The translations under genes were made by a program, and so were the position numbers. The notes under the pieces were generated by a model, which was not told the origin of the DNA, did no database searches, and saw nothing but the letters and a program-made list of their open reading frames with translations. Source: Clavulina sp. PMI_390 (Eukaryota > Basidiomycota > Agaricomycetes > Cantharellales > Hydnaceae). From it: 64,000 bases of DNA. Location of the stretch: the NCBI GenBank assembly GCA_015039315.1, contig WIDE01000025.1:236366-300365 (forward strand), given 5' to 3'. Shown one piece after another: positions 1 through 11,706 of the stretch. Each line of letters starts with the position of its first letter. Position 1 is the stretch's first letter.

Positions 1-84
1 GTAGGGCCCATACTTGATTTCGATGATCGTAAGTTCTCTGACCACTGCCCAATAGCTTATCACGTTTAACTAGGATATTATTAG

Positions 85-1881
85 ATCTTTGCGATTGGAT
101 CCACTGTGGCGGCTTTGTCGAAGAAAATGTCCATCCTCATCGCTATGCGAGTGTTCCAAGCTTTGGGCTCCTCTTCCGCGTTAACCCTTGGTGCTGGCAC
201 TTTAGCGGTAAGCTATGAACCAGAAAGCTTTCTGCGCAGGGCCATAACCTATCTATCACTTTCATTAGGATGTGTTCGAATCTCATGAGAGAGGAACGAT
301 CATGGGTATTTATTACGCTGCCCCTCTGCTTGGACCGGCGCTTGGCCCCAGTAAGTCGCCGATTGTCCAATCGTTGTAATTGCCGCCATTCTGATGGTCT
401 TGTGACCTCATAGTCATCGGTGGACTGCTCACGTCGGGTTTTTCTTGGCGTGCAACTTTCTGGCTCTTGGTCATCTTCGCCGGACTTGCCCTGCTCTCAT
501 ATATATTTTTCTTCCGCGATACATTCCGCAAGGAGCGCAGCTTCGCTTACCAGAGTGCTATCGCTCGTGCGCGGCGTGACCAAGCTCGAAAGAACCTGAA
601 ACACGCTAGTCGAGCATTGGAGGGTAGACTGGAGAAGAAACAGCCTGTCGATGACAATGCCGATGGTCCCCCAGCCCACTCCGTTTCACCAACGAGGAGA
701 GCCTCGCTGGACGGTGCAATGGGGGCTGTGGGCATCCCAAAGGTCGATGACGTTGTTGAGGATATTAAACTCAGTTTGGCAGACGTCAATATTCTCGGGT
801 CTGCATGGAAGGTCATCAAACAGCCCTCAAACGCCACCACGCTAGTCTCGACTGGTAGGCTACAGGTCCCATAATATCACTGCTCTGGAGAACGATAATC
901 ATCCACAATTTCTGCTTCAATAGGTCTCTACTTTGCGTTCCAATATGGTATTTGCTACACCGCAGCCATCACCTTTGCTGCGGCACCATACAACTATGGC
1001 CCCATTGTAATCGGCCTTATCCTCCTGTCCTTCGGTATAGGCTGCGTGGGAGGTAGCGTTCTCGGTGGGAGATGGAGCGACAGGATCCTGCATCGCCAGC
1101 AAGTAGAGCTAGAGAAGCAGCGAGATCCTGAAGGAAGGGCGAAACTGAGCACCCCCGAGGCGAGCCACTTGAGTTAACTTGCGACCCAATCTCTATCCCT
1201 CTAACTCATCACGGCATTAGATGCGATTACGAAGCACGCTCGTCGTTATGCCCTTCTTACCGCCGAGCGTCATCGCTTATGCATGGATGGCTCACTACAA
1301 GGTCCACATTGCCGGGCCTGTGGTCGTCCTGTTCGTTGCCGGATTTTCTGTCACGTTAGTCTACTTTTCTTCCACCCGATATATGAGCGATTCTTAACCG
1401 CAGCCTCCCAACATTTCACCTCGGGGACTTATAGCTGGATATACGCAAGCACACTAGCTTATATTGTTGATGCGAATAAGGGGCGATCGTCCACTGCAAT
1501 TGCTACAAACTCCTCCGCACGAGGGACCATGGGATTTGTCGTCGCGCAAATCTCTGTTCCTCTTCAGGTGAGTCATGCACCCTTCGTCTTTATCTCATCG
1601 CCTCCTCACTCAATCGTTACATCTCCCTCCTTTGTGACCCCTCTCCTGCAACTAATACCCTCGACATAACGGAAATGATGCAAATTTCATCTTTCCAGAA
1701 CGCCCTTGGAGATGGCGGCCTGTACACACTTTGGGCTGGCATTCTCATTTGCATCGAGCTTCTCACCATCTTGGTCATGTATCGCGGTGCGGCATGGCGC
1801 GAGGCTGGAGAGGCGAAGGAAGCAGCGCGAATCAAGGCTGCGCAGCCTGAGGAGGGTGACACCCAGAATGAGAAGGCCTAA
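85..1881 (+). CDS. MFS multidrug/polyamine-type exporter (DHA1), 5' end outside the window
   Basis: Proton-coupled drug or polyamine antiporter of the plasma membrane, DHA1 (Tpo/Flu1/Qdr-like) branch of the major facilitator superfamily. Exons read from splice sites: 85-207, 269-350, 414-854, 924-1159, 1221-1354, 1437-1567 and 1699-1881. The third exon boundary joins to give RGTIMGIYYAAPLLGPALGP followed by IIGG, the hallmark of TM4-TM5 in this family. The central cytoplasmic loop is long and charged (about 543-800). The second half carries TM7 onward (GLYFAFQYG, LGGRWSDR, MPFLPPSVIAYAW, then STLAYIVDAN). The protein ends in a charged tail rich in Glu, Ala and Lys. The intron after 1159 appears to use a GC donor. 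The first three membrane segments and the start codon lie upstream of base 1. Substrate cannot be told from sequence. Confidence 0.88.
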
Positions 1882-2523
1882 GTGATGTTGCTCCTTGCTG
1901 ACTGCTGCCGCTTGTGCCAGCGTCTCAACGACCGGTACCGACCGCTGGATTGATGGCTTATATTCTTCCGTCTTCGCAGTCCTACACCTGCCTCTGGAAG
2001 CTTGGTTCAAATTTCTTTTCCTTTTGTCGATTGTATTCTCTTCCCATTTCCCATTTCCCTCTTTTCTTCATTCGCCGCCCAGTCCCTGCCACTAATCAAG
2101 CGGCTAGCGGGCTCAGAGCTGGCTATAGAGATAATATTAGATGCTTAGTTTACTTTAGGTTCACTGGGAGTTACATTCTTGGTAGTAAAGATGTCTTGTC
2201 ACAATCCATCGAGGTAATCACAAATTCAGGCCTTGACCTCGCACCCCTAGATGTTGGTTCACTCAGGCACGTCGTCATTGAGAGTTGATGAATTTGATAG
2301 ATTTTTCAACTTAGCCCAACAATGCTAGTACTGGACACAGTATACAAACATGTACGCGTGTAGTTCCAGAACAAATTAGGAGAATATGGAGATATTTGCG
2401 TGCAAATAATACACGGACGAGTGGGTAATCGAGGTTTCGTTGCCAATGTCAGTGCTGAAGAAACCGGATGAAATGAGAAGGGGGAGAGGAGGGAAGTGTC
2501 GCTGAGGGATAGAGAGGGAGAGA
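1882..2523. other. Intergenic region between convergent genes
   Basis: The MFS gene and the permease converge here. I see AT-richer 3' flanking sequence and a pyrimidine-rich stretch around 2020-2075, but no conserved coding pattern on either strand. Confidence 0.6.
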
Positions 2524-5168
2524 AACTAGCACATGCGGCTGTACATCCGCGGGAAGAAGCTCATCTGGTCGACCTCTGCACGCTCGGCACGGAGGGTCTC
2601 GAGGGTGGGGAAGTCGCGTCGGCCAGTATCGAGATCGATGTCCTGCAGTTTGAGGAGGGGTGGACGCTTGATGACAAGGTGGACAAGGAATAGGCTGCAG
2701 TGCAGATGGAAAGAGAGAGATTAGTTCTGGTATTCAAAGCAAAATCGTATCATGTGGGAGAGATATACGTACGCAAGGACCAATACGGCAGCCAGGTAGG
2801 CGAGGAAGAAGCTGGTTGCGTTTGGCGATGTCCCGATAGGCCACACAGCGATGTAGAACTGCGCGATAAGGATGAGGATGTTGAACAAGCCACCGTACCA
2901 GCTACCCCAGACACCAAACGCGGCGCGGAACGGCAGTTCCTCAAGCGTATGGCCTTGTGCAAGCCACGCAGCGCGGAAGCGGATATGGGCAAAGCAGATT
3001 GAGCCCCAGGTGAAGATGACTGACAAGCCACCGAGCGCGAGCAGCCAGTTGAAGACGGTCGTCGAGTTGGAAGAGAGGTCGATGTATGCGAGACACCCGA
3101 ATACGAGCACGACGAGGAGGGAGAGGAGGGGTCGGCCTTCGCGGTCCACGTACGAGAAGATGCGAGGAGCTTGGCCATAACCGGCCAGAGCGGTGAGCGT
3201 ACGCGAGGTGGCGAAGGTAGCAGAGTTTCCGACGGAAAGCACGGAGATCAGAATGACAGCGTTGAAGATCGAGGGAAGGACTAGAGTGCAGGTTTTTGCG
3301 TATAGGTAGGTCAGGTTGGTCTTCAGTGAATCGACTGGTGGGGAACATTTGAGACTCACCCTTGATGCCTGCATTCTTGATCGCAATGACGAAAGGACTA
3401 GCCTCGCTGCCGGTGCCGTTGAGGAGGTCAGGGTCATTGTACGGCACGAGGAAACCAACGAGCAGGAGCGAAACAATGTAGAAGAACGTCACACGCCAGA
3501 ACACCTGCTTCGTAGCGCGAGGAAGCGTCTTGCGGGGATTCTCAGTTTCAGCTGCGGCGAGGCCGACAAGCTCAGTTCCAGAGAAGGAATAGGCCGCAGT
3601 GACGAACACGGAGCAGAAGCCCTTGAAACCATCTGAAAATTTAACACATTGTGAGGGATCCGTTATTTGTGGCGGGCTCGACGCTAGACTCACTGTTGAA
3701 GGCACCAGGATCATACCAGGTATGTGTTCCGTAGTAGTGGTGATTGGGAGCGCCACCAACATTGACTGTGGAAAAGTCCCAATGTTAGCCGAGAGTTTCA
3801 ACCGAAAGCACGGCTTTTGGGGTCCTACTTACTGACGATCGCCAAAATAATGAAGCCGACAAGAGCAATGACTTTGATGGACGAGTATACAAACTCGCTT
3901 TCACCGTATCCACGGACACCGAGCATGTTGATCATGATTGTCCATCCAAGAAGCAACGTGATCCATGCTGCTGGTGTGGTGGTCGTGTCCCAAAACTATT
4001 TGCATGGTGAGACCAAGGGAGGGGAGGAAGAGAGATCGTTTAGAGGTGCATACGACGCTATGAAGTCGCGGAGCCGTACCTGAATAACGAGCACAGCGGC
4101 CGTCAACTCTGTGGGCAGCGTAACGATCCACGACATCACATAGTTCCAACCCATAGCAAAACCCCATGATGGATGGATGAAGCTGTAACAAACGTAGCCG
4201 TATGAGTTGTGTCAGAAAGAATTAGTATCAGAAGGATAGATTGTGTGCCACGCGGAGCACAAATGAGCTGCACCGCGAATCGTGATGTACCCCGCGGTGA
4301 CTGTATAAAGGACCGCGGGAACCACTCGCCGAAAGACAACAGCGAGGAAATCCACGATCCAGAAAATGAAGTGGGAAATGTATGAAGCTTACCGAGTGGA
4401 ATAGATCGAAAAGCTTCCTTGAATGGGGTATACGCATGCCAATTCACCCAGAGCATTGACGACCATGAATAGCATGACACCGACGAGCAGGAAACCGATA
4501 AGGACACTGGCTGGGCCACCAGAGTTGAATGTTCCTCCCGAAGCTGCAACATGAAATAAAAGGGAGAGAGGACGGGACAAGATGGGCACAATGGACCAAA
4601 TTGAGAGGCATAGGCAAGTTAGCTGCAAAGTTGACCTGATTTGCCAAGGTATGACGGCGACGCACCAACGAAGAGACCAGTTCCGATACTATATGTGCGC
4701 AGGAAACATAATAAAGGAGACGTGAGGAGAGAGGGGTGTGAGTATGGCCATCAGGAAACTGTGCCGGCAATGTAACGCGATCACAAACCTTCCGCCAAGA
4801 GCAATCATCTATATGCGGCGACAAGGATGACGAGAACCAGTCAGTCAGCTGATGCTCAAGCGGCGACAGAGAACCCAAAAAAGAAAAATATCTTTGGATG
4901 GAGAAAGACGATGGGAATGAGAACGTACCTGCAAGTGTCTCCCATGCAGAGCGCGTTTGAGTCCACCGTTATCCTCATCAAAGTCCTCGACGATACCCGT
5001 CTGAGTCTCCTTGTTAGGACTGGTGCCCTTTTCAGGATCTTGCACTTCCTGGACATATGTGCGAGGCCCTGCAGCTGCCGAGGCTGCAGGAAGAAGACCC
5101 TTTTGGTTGACCGGAGGCTTGAAGCTGTCAATCGCTCGACCAAAAATGCCTTTCTTTGGCTCATCCAT
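2524..5168 (-). CDS. Amino-acid permease, YAT/AAP family
   Basis: Plasma-membrane amino-acid/proton symporter with about 12 predicted membrane segments. The ATG at 5168 begins MDEPKKGIFG, a hydrophilic cytoplasmic N-terminus of about 80 residues ending in LKRALHGRHLQ. A tiny exon (4808-4789) supplies the start of the family signature MIALGG and the next exon gives SIGTGLFV. Further exons encode GGPASVLIGFLLVG (TM2), ALGELACVYP (TM3), the HPSWGFAMGWNYV segment near 4183, YSFSGTELVGLAAAE (TM6) and GNSATFATSRTLTALAGYGQ (TM8). The last exon (2692-2524) encodes a cytoplasmic tail ending in RMYSRMC. Length and order match fungal general or specialised permeases (Gap1/Agp1-like). The substrate is not predictable. 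A TATA-like stretch lies about 335 bp upstream (about 5502-5510), so a leader of some length is possible. Confidence 0.92.
4789..4808 (-). other. 20-nt microexon of the permease gene
   Basis: Reading the minus strand, a TATAG acceptor precedes ATGATTGCTCTTGGCGGAAG and a GTTTGT donor follows. It encodes MIALGG plus two bases of the next Ser codon, and joining it to the next exon restores the MIALGGSIGTGLF signature required by this transporter family. Confidence 0.8.
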
Positions 5169-6900
5169 GGCTCTTCAACAATAACGAAGAAGTACTACTG
5201 TGGTGTTGAGATGAGCTGGATTGAGACTTATCAGCTAGACCTGGGAGTGGAGCTGGAGATAAGGAATCGGGTGATGGGGATGACGGTGATGATGCGTTGA
5301 CTGAGGTGTAGTGGAGCACTTGAGCTGTTTGCCCTGCTGTGGCTTTAGGGGATAGCGAGCGAGCAGGAGAGGGAGATGATCAGCTACACAGCCGAGTAAA
5401 AAAATATACTCGGCGTTGAGCGAAGGTCGTGTCCGCGAAGGATGGGGGGAAAGTGAGACAAGAAGGGGGGAGGGGGGCACGGTGGAGTCAACGTCCAGGT
5501 AATATATAGAGCCCGCCTGCTACCGCTCCACGGCTGTGAATACAAGGATAGGATCGGGCTTCATTTTCTTTTTCTCGACTGGCGTTCCGAGGCATTTTGC
5601 GCTGCGAACCGATCCGCACGCCTAGCTGCTCGGTTAGCACCAAGGAGGCGAACGCTTAGACGCAAGCCTCCCCAATCTACTGGATCTGTTGCAGATCTCC
5701 CGTGACAATTATCTTATGGCACCGCGCTATCACAAGACCGATAATTCTTTTGATGAAATGGAGCGGGAGGGGAGAACGAGGAGCTCGCCTCTCGTTGACA
5801 GGTTGTCAGCTGAGATACCATGGTTGTTCGAACATCCTCCCTCCCCTATGTGTGCCACATTCCTCGCCGATCGGAACACATACTACTCGTTGTATCTTGG
5901 GCATGTGGTGTTGTCATGGCGGGTGATGCTCCTCGAGGTTTGCTGGGACGATGCGCTCAACGCTTTCCTCGAACTCGAAATAGACTCGCACTCATTTCCC
6001 TCGACCTCGCACCGACGTCATACTGTCGTACTACAAGGTAGCGCACTTGCCATACAATGCCTAAATGGAATGGAGTGGTCAAGATTTGCTGAATGGGACG
6101 CCCAAAAAATGTGAAATTATTCTGTATGGATGGGACTTATCATATCTCCCTATAGCTTTCATTCAATTCTATTGGCTGCAGATAAGAGCCCGCCGGCCCA
6201 TCGGGTCCCTGGCAACTCCGATCATTCTGGGCTTTTTTTTCTGGGGAGAAGACAAGTAGCATGCCAGCATACTAATAATAGTGGCGTCATAGCTGTAAGA
6301 GGACAGATACGCCAAGATGGGGGACCCCAAATCGATAACATTATGCTAAAGAGGAAAGTGTACATCGAAAGAGGTGCACAAAAGTGCAGGGCACCACCGA
6401 GAGAGAATTCTCACTATGAGCAAGCGGACACAAGAGCCGGCTACAAGCGAGAAGAGCTACGGATATGAGGAAAGTAATTTTCTGCTTGATAGCCGGAAAC
6501 GCAAATCAAGAAATGAAACTGGGGTTCCGCTGATGTCGAACAGCCTTTGCTTCGCTCACAATGTTTCCCTATCTACGAAAATATTGCAGATCAGTAAATC
6601 GGTCTGAGAGGAGCGTGAGAGGGTATGTTTCGAGGTGAGCACACGTGCGACATGCGGTTGGTCGATGGGTTTATGTTGTTGGTGGTTCTTACGGTTCTGG
6701 ATTCAGGAATGTGTTGGATGACAATAGCCCGGGTACTGAATCCCGCCAATGGTACAGAAACAGAATAAGTAAATGATTATAAGGTATCAAAAATTGTAGT
6801 GAGTATGGAGAATAAACGTCCAACGTGGAATCGACGGGTGAGGTCTTTGATAGAGTGAACCAAGGAGAGTGTCTACAGAGGAACATGGGATAGTCCCAAG
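5169..6900. other. Intergenic region upstream of the permease
   Basis: On the minus strand it holds the permease promoter: a purine/pyrimidine-skewed tract at 5445-5480 and a TATA-like run near 5502-5510. The rest (5550-6900) contains open frames that start at non-ATG codons and show no family resemblance. I find no gene. Confidence 0.55.
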
Positions 6901-7768
6901 TTATGTAAAGTTGGCGCCTCCGAAGATATGCCCGAAGACTGAGGTGAACGCTCCCTCTGCAGCCCGTCGAGCACGACTCCCTTGTTTCCTCACTTTCTCC
7001 AATTTCGCAAGATCTCCCCTTACCTCGGCATCATGCAACATAGCCAGGAAGCTTACGATGACAAGGTCCAAATCATCGAGGGAAAGACTGGACGACACAG
7101 AGAGTGAGGGTTCCGGCAGAGGGCCTTCAGTGGTCGGTGTTACAGCAGGCGCGGGGTCATAGCGAGCGAGCGGAGCCTTGTTCGCAGCGTCCACCAGCTA
7201 CGGAAGGGAAGAGATGATTTATAGTCAATGAAGTCTCTCGCGAATGAATAGTTGCTGGTGGAACTAGCTAAGAAACCTTTAGGTGAGTTGTAGAGAATGA
7301 CCAGATCCACGAACGATCATCCGACAGCTTTACGACTCGACTCCTGAAGGAGGGTATGAGTTCTTCCCGATCGCATTAGAGAGGAAAAGAAGTAAAGGGA
7401 GGTACATACTTGCTTGGCCACTTCTCTTGCGGTAATATATCCGAAAGTTGGAACTTGTCCTCCCTAGTATGATCCTCCCCCTGTCCGAACCGCCAAAGCA
7501 CTTCTGGGTACTGCCAAGATACCGCTGCGACCCTTCTTCGTTCATCTCCGCTTCCTCGATAAATTAAAGTGGAGACAGACGCGCGCGAAGAGACAGAATA
7601 GGCTGGTGGAGGTGTCTCGATCTGATACCGCAGGTCCACCGATGGAGTCGTGCTTGACAGCAAGAAATTCTCAATCCCTTTGCTAGTTTTTGACACACGA
7701 AATGTTGTGAAGAGTGGGGATGACGAAGCCGAGGCCGCATCAGAAGCAGGGGGAGGCGCGGATGCCAT
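6901..7768 (-). CDS. DUF6593-like protein, divergent member
   Basis: Small protein of the Basidiomycota family I recognise as DUF6593. The first ATG is at 7768 (the longer frame begins with TTG). Exon 1 (7768 to about 7410) encodes a Ser/Ala-rich leader, then TTFRVSKTSKG, LLSSTTPSVDLRYQIETPPP, an ST-rich strand, VAAVSWQY, and ILPQEKWPSK. A short middle exon (about 7345-7275) encodes KLSDDRSWIWSF. The last exon (7190-6901) encodes LDDLDLVIVSFLAMLHDAE, the equivalent of the C-terminal hydrophobic helix of its relatives, followed by a basic tail. The order of elements (RYxIET, AxxSWxx, LPxxKW, W-rich middle exon, LDL helix) matches the other twelve copies here, but identity is low. Function unknown. 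It is transcribed away from the Rho1 gene. Confidence 0.78.
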
Positions 7769-8481
7769 TAGAAGGTTCAAGTCGCGGATGCTGAAGCTTA
7801 TGTATGAGGCTGCTCAGCTGGGTCATGGGATGGACGGAGGCGATTGCCCCACGGCCCGAAAATCACCCGAAGCTTGTGGTCCCTGAAATAGACTGGGTTG
7901 AGCCAGCAAGGGGAGGAATAAGAGTTGAGAAAACATCAATGCCATGATTGTGAGCTGGAACAGCTATTTGTCACATTCTTCAGTTAGGAGTGTGATCCAT
8001 CAAGACAGCTGAACATGGATCCTGTGCACGATTTCGCAGCCCATCAAGCCAATCGCCTCAAGGTCATAGCAAAAGCTGGGCACTTGAGGAGGACATTTGA
8101 AACACGAATGATTAGGAAATGCTATTGCGATTGCAAAAAAAGGCGGGCCGACTCACAGCATCATCTTGGCTCATTCGTGATGGATTGCAAGGTCATAAAA
8201 TATGGGAAATTTGCAGAAATCTGCTCGAGATGTGGCGGTAGTATAGCTGGCATATTCTCACACTATGCTATTTGTCAACTTTCCAACAACGATGCGAGCG
8301 CAGACAATATTCCCTGAATTCTTGGCAGGCTCCGGCGGGCCACGTGACCGCAAGTTCGAGTTTGTTGTTTGGTGCACCGCCATAGTTTCGACACAGGTTA
8401 GCGAGCCACTCTTAAGGTTACAACCCCTTAGGCCCATCTTTCTTTCTACAACTCTCCCCTCCCACCAGATTTTACGACATC
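7769..8481. promoter_or_regulatory. Divergent promoter region between the DUF6593-like gene and Rho1
   Basis: The two genes are divergently transcribed from this 0.7 kb. The part next to Rho1 (8430-8470) is pyrimidine-rich, as is usual just upstream of highly expressed fungal genes. A 100-codon ATG frame at 8015-8317 shows no family resemblance and I treat it as chance. Confidence 0.45.
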
Positions 8482-9767
8482 ATGACTGAAATTCGCCGAA
8501 AGCTCGTCATCGTTGGCGACGGTGCCTGCGGAAAAACATGTTTATTGATCGTGTTCTCGAAAGGGACATTCCCTGAGGTGAGACGACCCCTTTCTTTTAT
8601 CCTGAAACCGTGGTTCTGTATCTGGCAAACTCGAGACACTGCTCTCGTTCTCGAGCGGGGCCCAAGTTTCGCCGCGGCAAACCGATTGATCGGCCTCACG
8701 GTCGTCGTGTGCTTGCAGCATCATGATGCCTCACAACCATGCTTTCCAGCCACGATGTAGCTGAACATATTTTCTGACGTTGCAACCTTCTCTTCGCTTT
8801 TATACTGCACCTGTTCACGGCCACGGCTTGCGCTTATGCCCGACCTGGCTCCACTATCGTCACCGCACCCTGCAATCGTGTCACTGACCAACAATTGACG
8901 CTCTGCAACCCCATGACATATATCTCAATCTGATGATGCTTATGTGACCGTATCATTTGGCGCTACATCCACCTGCGACGTCAAAATTTTCATTTACGTT
9001 AGGTTTACGTCCCCACGGTGTTCGAAAACTACGTCGCCGACGTCGAAGTCGACGGTAAGCGCGTGGAGCTAGCGCTCTGGGATACGGCAGGCCAGGAAGA
9101 CTACGACAGGCTCCGTCCTCTCAGCTACCCCGACTCCCACGTTATCCTCGTCTGCTTTGCGATTGACAGTCCTGACTCACTCGACAACGTGCAAGAGAAG
9201 GTGAGTCTTACATCCCCACGCGGCAATATTGCGGAGTTCGGAGCCACCAGCGAGGTCGTAGCGCCATTTTGACTGACTCGGCATCCCTTTTGTTATCCTT
9301 TTCACCCTTGTAGTGGATCTCCGAAGTCATGCACTTCTGCTCTGGCCTTCCCATCATCCTCGTTGGGTGTAAGAAGGATTTGCGTCGCGACCCCAAGACC
9401 ATTGACGAGCTACGGAAGACAAATCAGCGCCCTGTATCGCCAGAGGAGGTTCGTACCTTATCTTGTCTTTTATCTCGATCCCCACCAAGCCACTGTTTGT
9501 TCTGATGAATACTGTTTGTCATTTTCCACCGGACATGACGTCAAATTCATGACCGCTGTGCGTAATACCGCCCATCCTCCTCAATGACGAATGCTGCCGT
9601 TTTCAATCGTCCAGGGTATGGCTGTAATGCAGAAGATTGGTGCTCGCCACTACCTCGAATGCTCTGCCAAGTCTGGCGAGGGTGTTCGCGAAGTCTTCCA
9701 GTACGCGACCCGCGCCGCCCTTCTTTCCCGCTCCCAGAAGAAGAAGAAGGGTTGCATTGTCGTCTAA
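8482..9767 (+). CDS. rho1: Rho1-type small GTPase
   Basis: Rho-family GTPase that activates glucan synthase and protein kinase C in the cell-wall integrity pathway and directs actin at growing tips. Four exons: 8482-8577, 9003-9200, 9314-9448 and 9615-9767, giving 193 residues. All GTPase boxes are intact: P-loop GDGACGKT (G1), effector loop VPTVFENYV with the G2 Thr, [14 protein letters not shown] (G3), CKKD (G4; the usual N/TKxD appears as the Rho-type CKKD) and ECSAK (G5). The polybasic KKKK stretch is followed by CIVV, a C-terminal prenylation box. [14 protein letters not shown] at the N-terminus and SYPDSHV identify Rho1 rather than Cdc42 or Rac. The first intron is long (425 nt) compared with others here. 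Confidence 0.95.
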
Positions 9768-10971
9768 ACATCGGGTTCACTCGACCTAAGAGGAGTAACT
9801 CTCCCTTCCGATACAGTACTCCCCGTCTCGCGCACCCAATGTCTTAGTATAGTTACTATTACCTTTGCTATTTGGTTTGTGCCTGCCCTTGATGTTTCCG
9901 AAACACTTGATTGCATTCCTTCCTCTATCGTCTTCTCTTTGCTTCACCGTACATTTTGTGCTTGGCGAGGGCGATCCGATCCACCTAATTATCATGGGCT
10001 ATCCTAATCTTTTTTTCCCTCCTCCGTCATCACATTCCTCGATTTCTCTTTCCGTCAGTATTTCTGGACCTATCTTGAACTATCTTGAACCTATCAAATC
10101 TCTCCTATCTTCCAAAGCGGTTTGAGCCCGTTCTCCACATGGGCGGTTTGTGTCACGTGCCATATCATAAAAATACGAAAACTTGCGAGCCTGAATGAGG
10201 ACGGGAGACAATTAGAAAATCATCTACGGCCAGCATCAATTTATCGACCTCGGACTTAATCGTAGCTCGAAAGAGGGCATCAGGTGACAATCTCATGGAT
10301 TTCAGCGTGCATGCCCGTGTCGATTCTCGTGCTGTCGCCCAAAGCAGACCTTCATGCCCGAGGATTCATTTTTGCGCGCTTTGCAGGTTCTAGAGAACAT
10401 TCTATCGTTCATCTGCTCCTATATAGATGATGCTTCGTATTGTTTCCGATCCAATTGAGGATGCTGTTGGGCAAAACCACACCACTCCACTTGATACTTC
10501 TGGCTTCTAGCATCAGTTGGGACCAGCACGATGTTGAGTCGTCATGTGAATATCTGCAGCTACCCATAATTTTTTGATGACCGTGGTAGCATGTTACTTT
10601 TGGGCTTTTTTTCATACCAGCCATCGTTCCACCGATTCTGACGGCCCAACCATCCCACCCTCTCTGGCGATCCCATGTCGTTTTTCAATCGTGATCGGCA
10701 GCAGTGCCTGCCCATTCAATCTCCCTCTCTTTGCGCCATCCCACCCCTTTTGGCTTTCAGTACTAGATGGATGGACCTCGGAAGATTAATGCTGTGTGTC
10801 GTGAATTGGCCATCACATCATGGGACGGAGGCATGCAGAGCTCTCTCCCCGAGGTCTCCTATCGCCAATTCTTTATCAAAATTGGGAGATAGATCAAATG
10901 GACTATTTATATACGTCGACACCCTCCTCCATTCCCCGATCTCTGGCTGATATCACAACGAAGATACCATC
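9768..10971. other. Intergenic region
   Basis: Rho1 3' flank (T-rich to about 10100), then sequence without a supported gene. The last 70 bp hold the promoter of the next gene. Confidence 0.55.
10902..10913 (+). promoter_or_regulatory. TATA-like box of the DUF6593-like gene at 10972
   Basis: TATTTATATACG lies about 60-70 bp upstream of the ATG at 10972, the same spacing seen for most paralogues in this window. Confidence 0.5.
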
Positions 10972-11706
10972 ATGCCATTCACACATTTCACCACTAGCGC
11001 ATCGGACGGCCCGTCAGGGATTTACATAGGGTCCAAGAACAAGAGCCTTCCGTACTACAGGATCAAGACGACGACTGATGCAGCTGGGACGCCCTATGGT
11101 TGCACTACCATTCTACGAGAGGAGCATCGTATCGCGCTGATTGAGTGGAAGAAGGGTGGACAAACATCCATTACGTTTGAGAAGGAGGTAGATGGGAATA
11201 TGGTGGAGACTAGAGAGCTGTTGGGAAAACTTTTCGTGTCCGGAAGCTGGTTGTAAGCATGCTGATCGTGAAATATCACATGAACCTACAGCTCTTTTCG
11301 CCGCTAGCTCTCGAACAATACTGATGCCTGATGGAACCAAGTGGGAATGGGCCACCAGGAAGCGTGAATCCCACGACCGTCTTTTCCTGACAGTATGTCC
11401 ACCACCCCATAAGATCTGAATCAAGCTCAGATCTTGTTTCTTTTATAGCTCCGGGACTCTCAAGAGCGTAATATGGCACTGTTCCCAGCTATAGGTTACA
11501 AGGAAGAGTATCCATACACCAGTACGCTCGAGATTGAGTCTACGTTGACCACTCCTACCCTTGATTGGGTCATCATCGGTTGGGTGGCCAAAGTGCACGA
11601 TAAGGAGTCTCTTTTCATACCCTCGGGTACTAGAGAGTACTGGAGCTCGGGAATTGGAGGCGCGCTTTCTGCTTTGGCGTACGCTATGGGGGGCGAGCTT
11701 ATATAG
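10972..11706 (+). CDS. DUF6593-like protein, subgroup i
   Basis: Three exons. Exon 1 (10972 to about 11253) encodes MPFTHFTTSASDG, LPYYRIKT, TTILREEHRIALIEWKK and GKLFVSGSW. The middle exon (from about 11292, ending at the GTATGT donor at 11392) encodes RTILMPDGTKWEWATRK. The last exon (about 11449-11706) encodes LEIESTLTTPTLDWVIIGWV and a Gly/Ser-rich tail. It is most similar to the copy at 13467: both share ALIEWKK, LEIESTLT and a final WSSGI/WRSGI element. No signal peptide, so an intracellular product is likely. Biological role unknown. Confidence 0.85.

Noticed and set aside
5689..6114. 141-codon plus-strand frame in the permease upstream region
   Set aside because: Begins with TTG, composition is unlike neighbouring exons, and no motif or splice structure supports it.
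8015..8317. 100-codon frame with several cysteines (CYCDCKK) upstream of Rho1
   Set aside because: Starts with ATG but has no family pattern, no splice partners, and lies in the promoter region of Rho1; treated as a chance frame.
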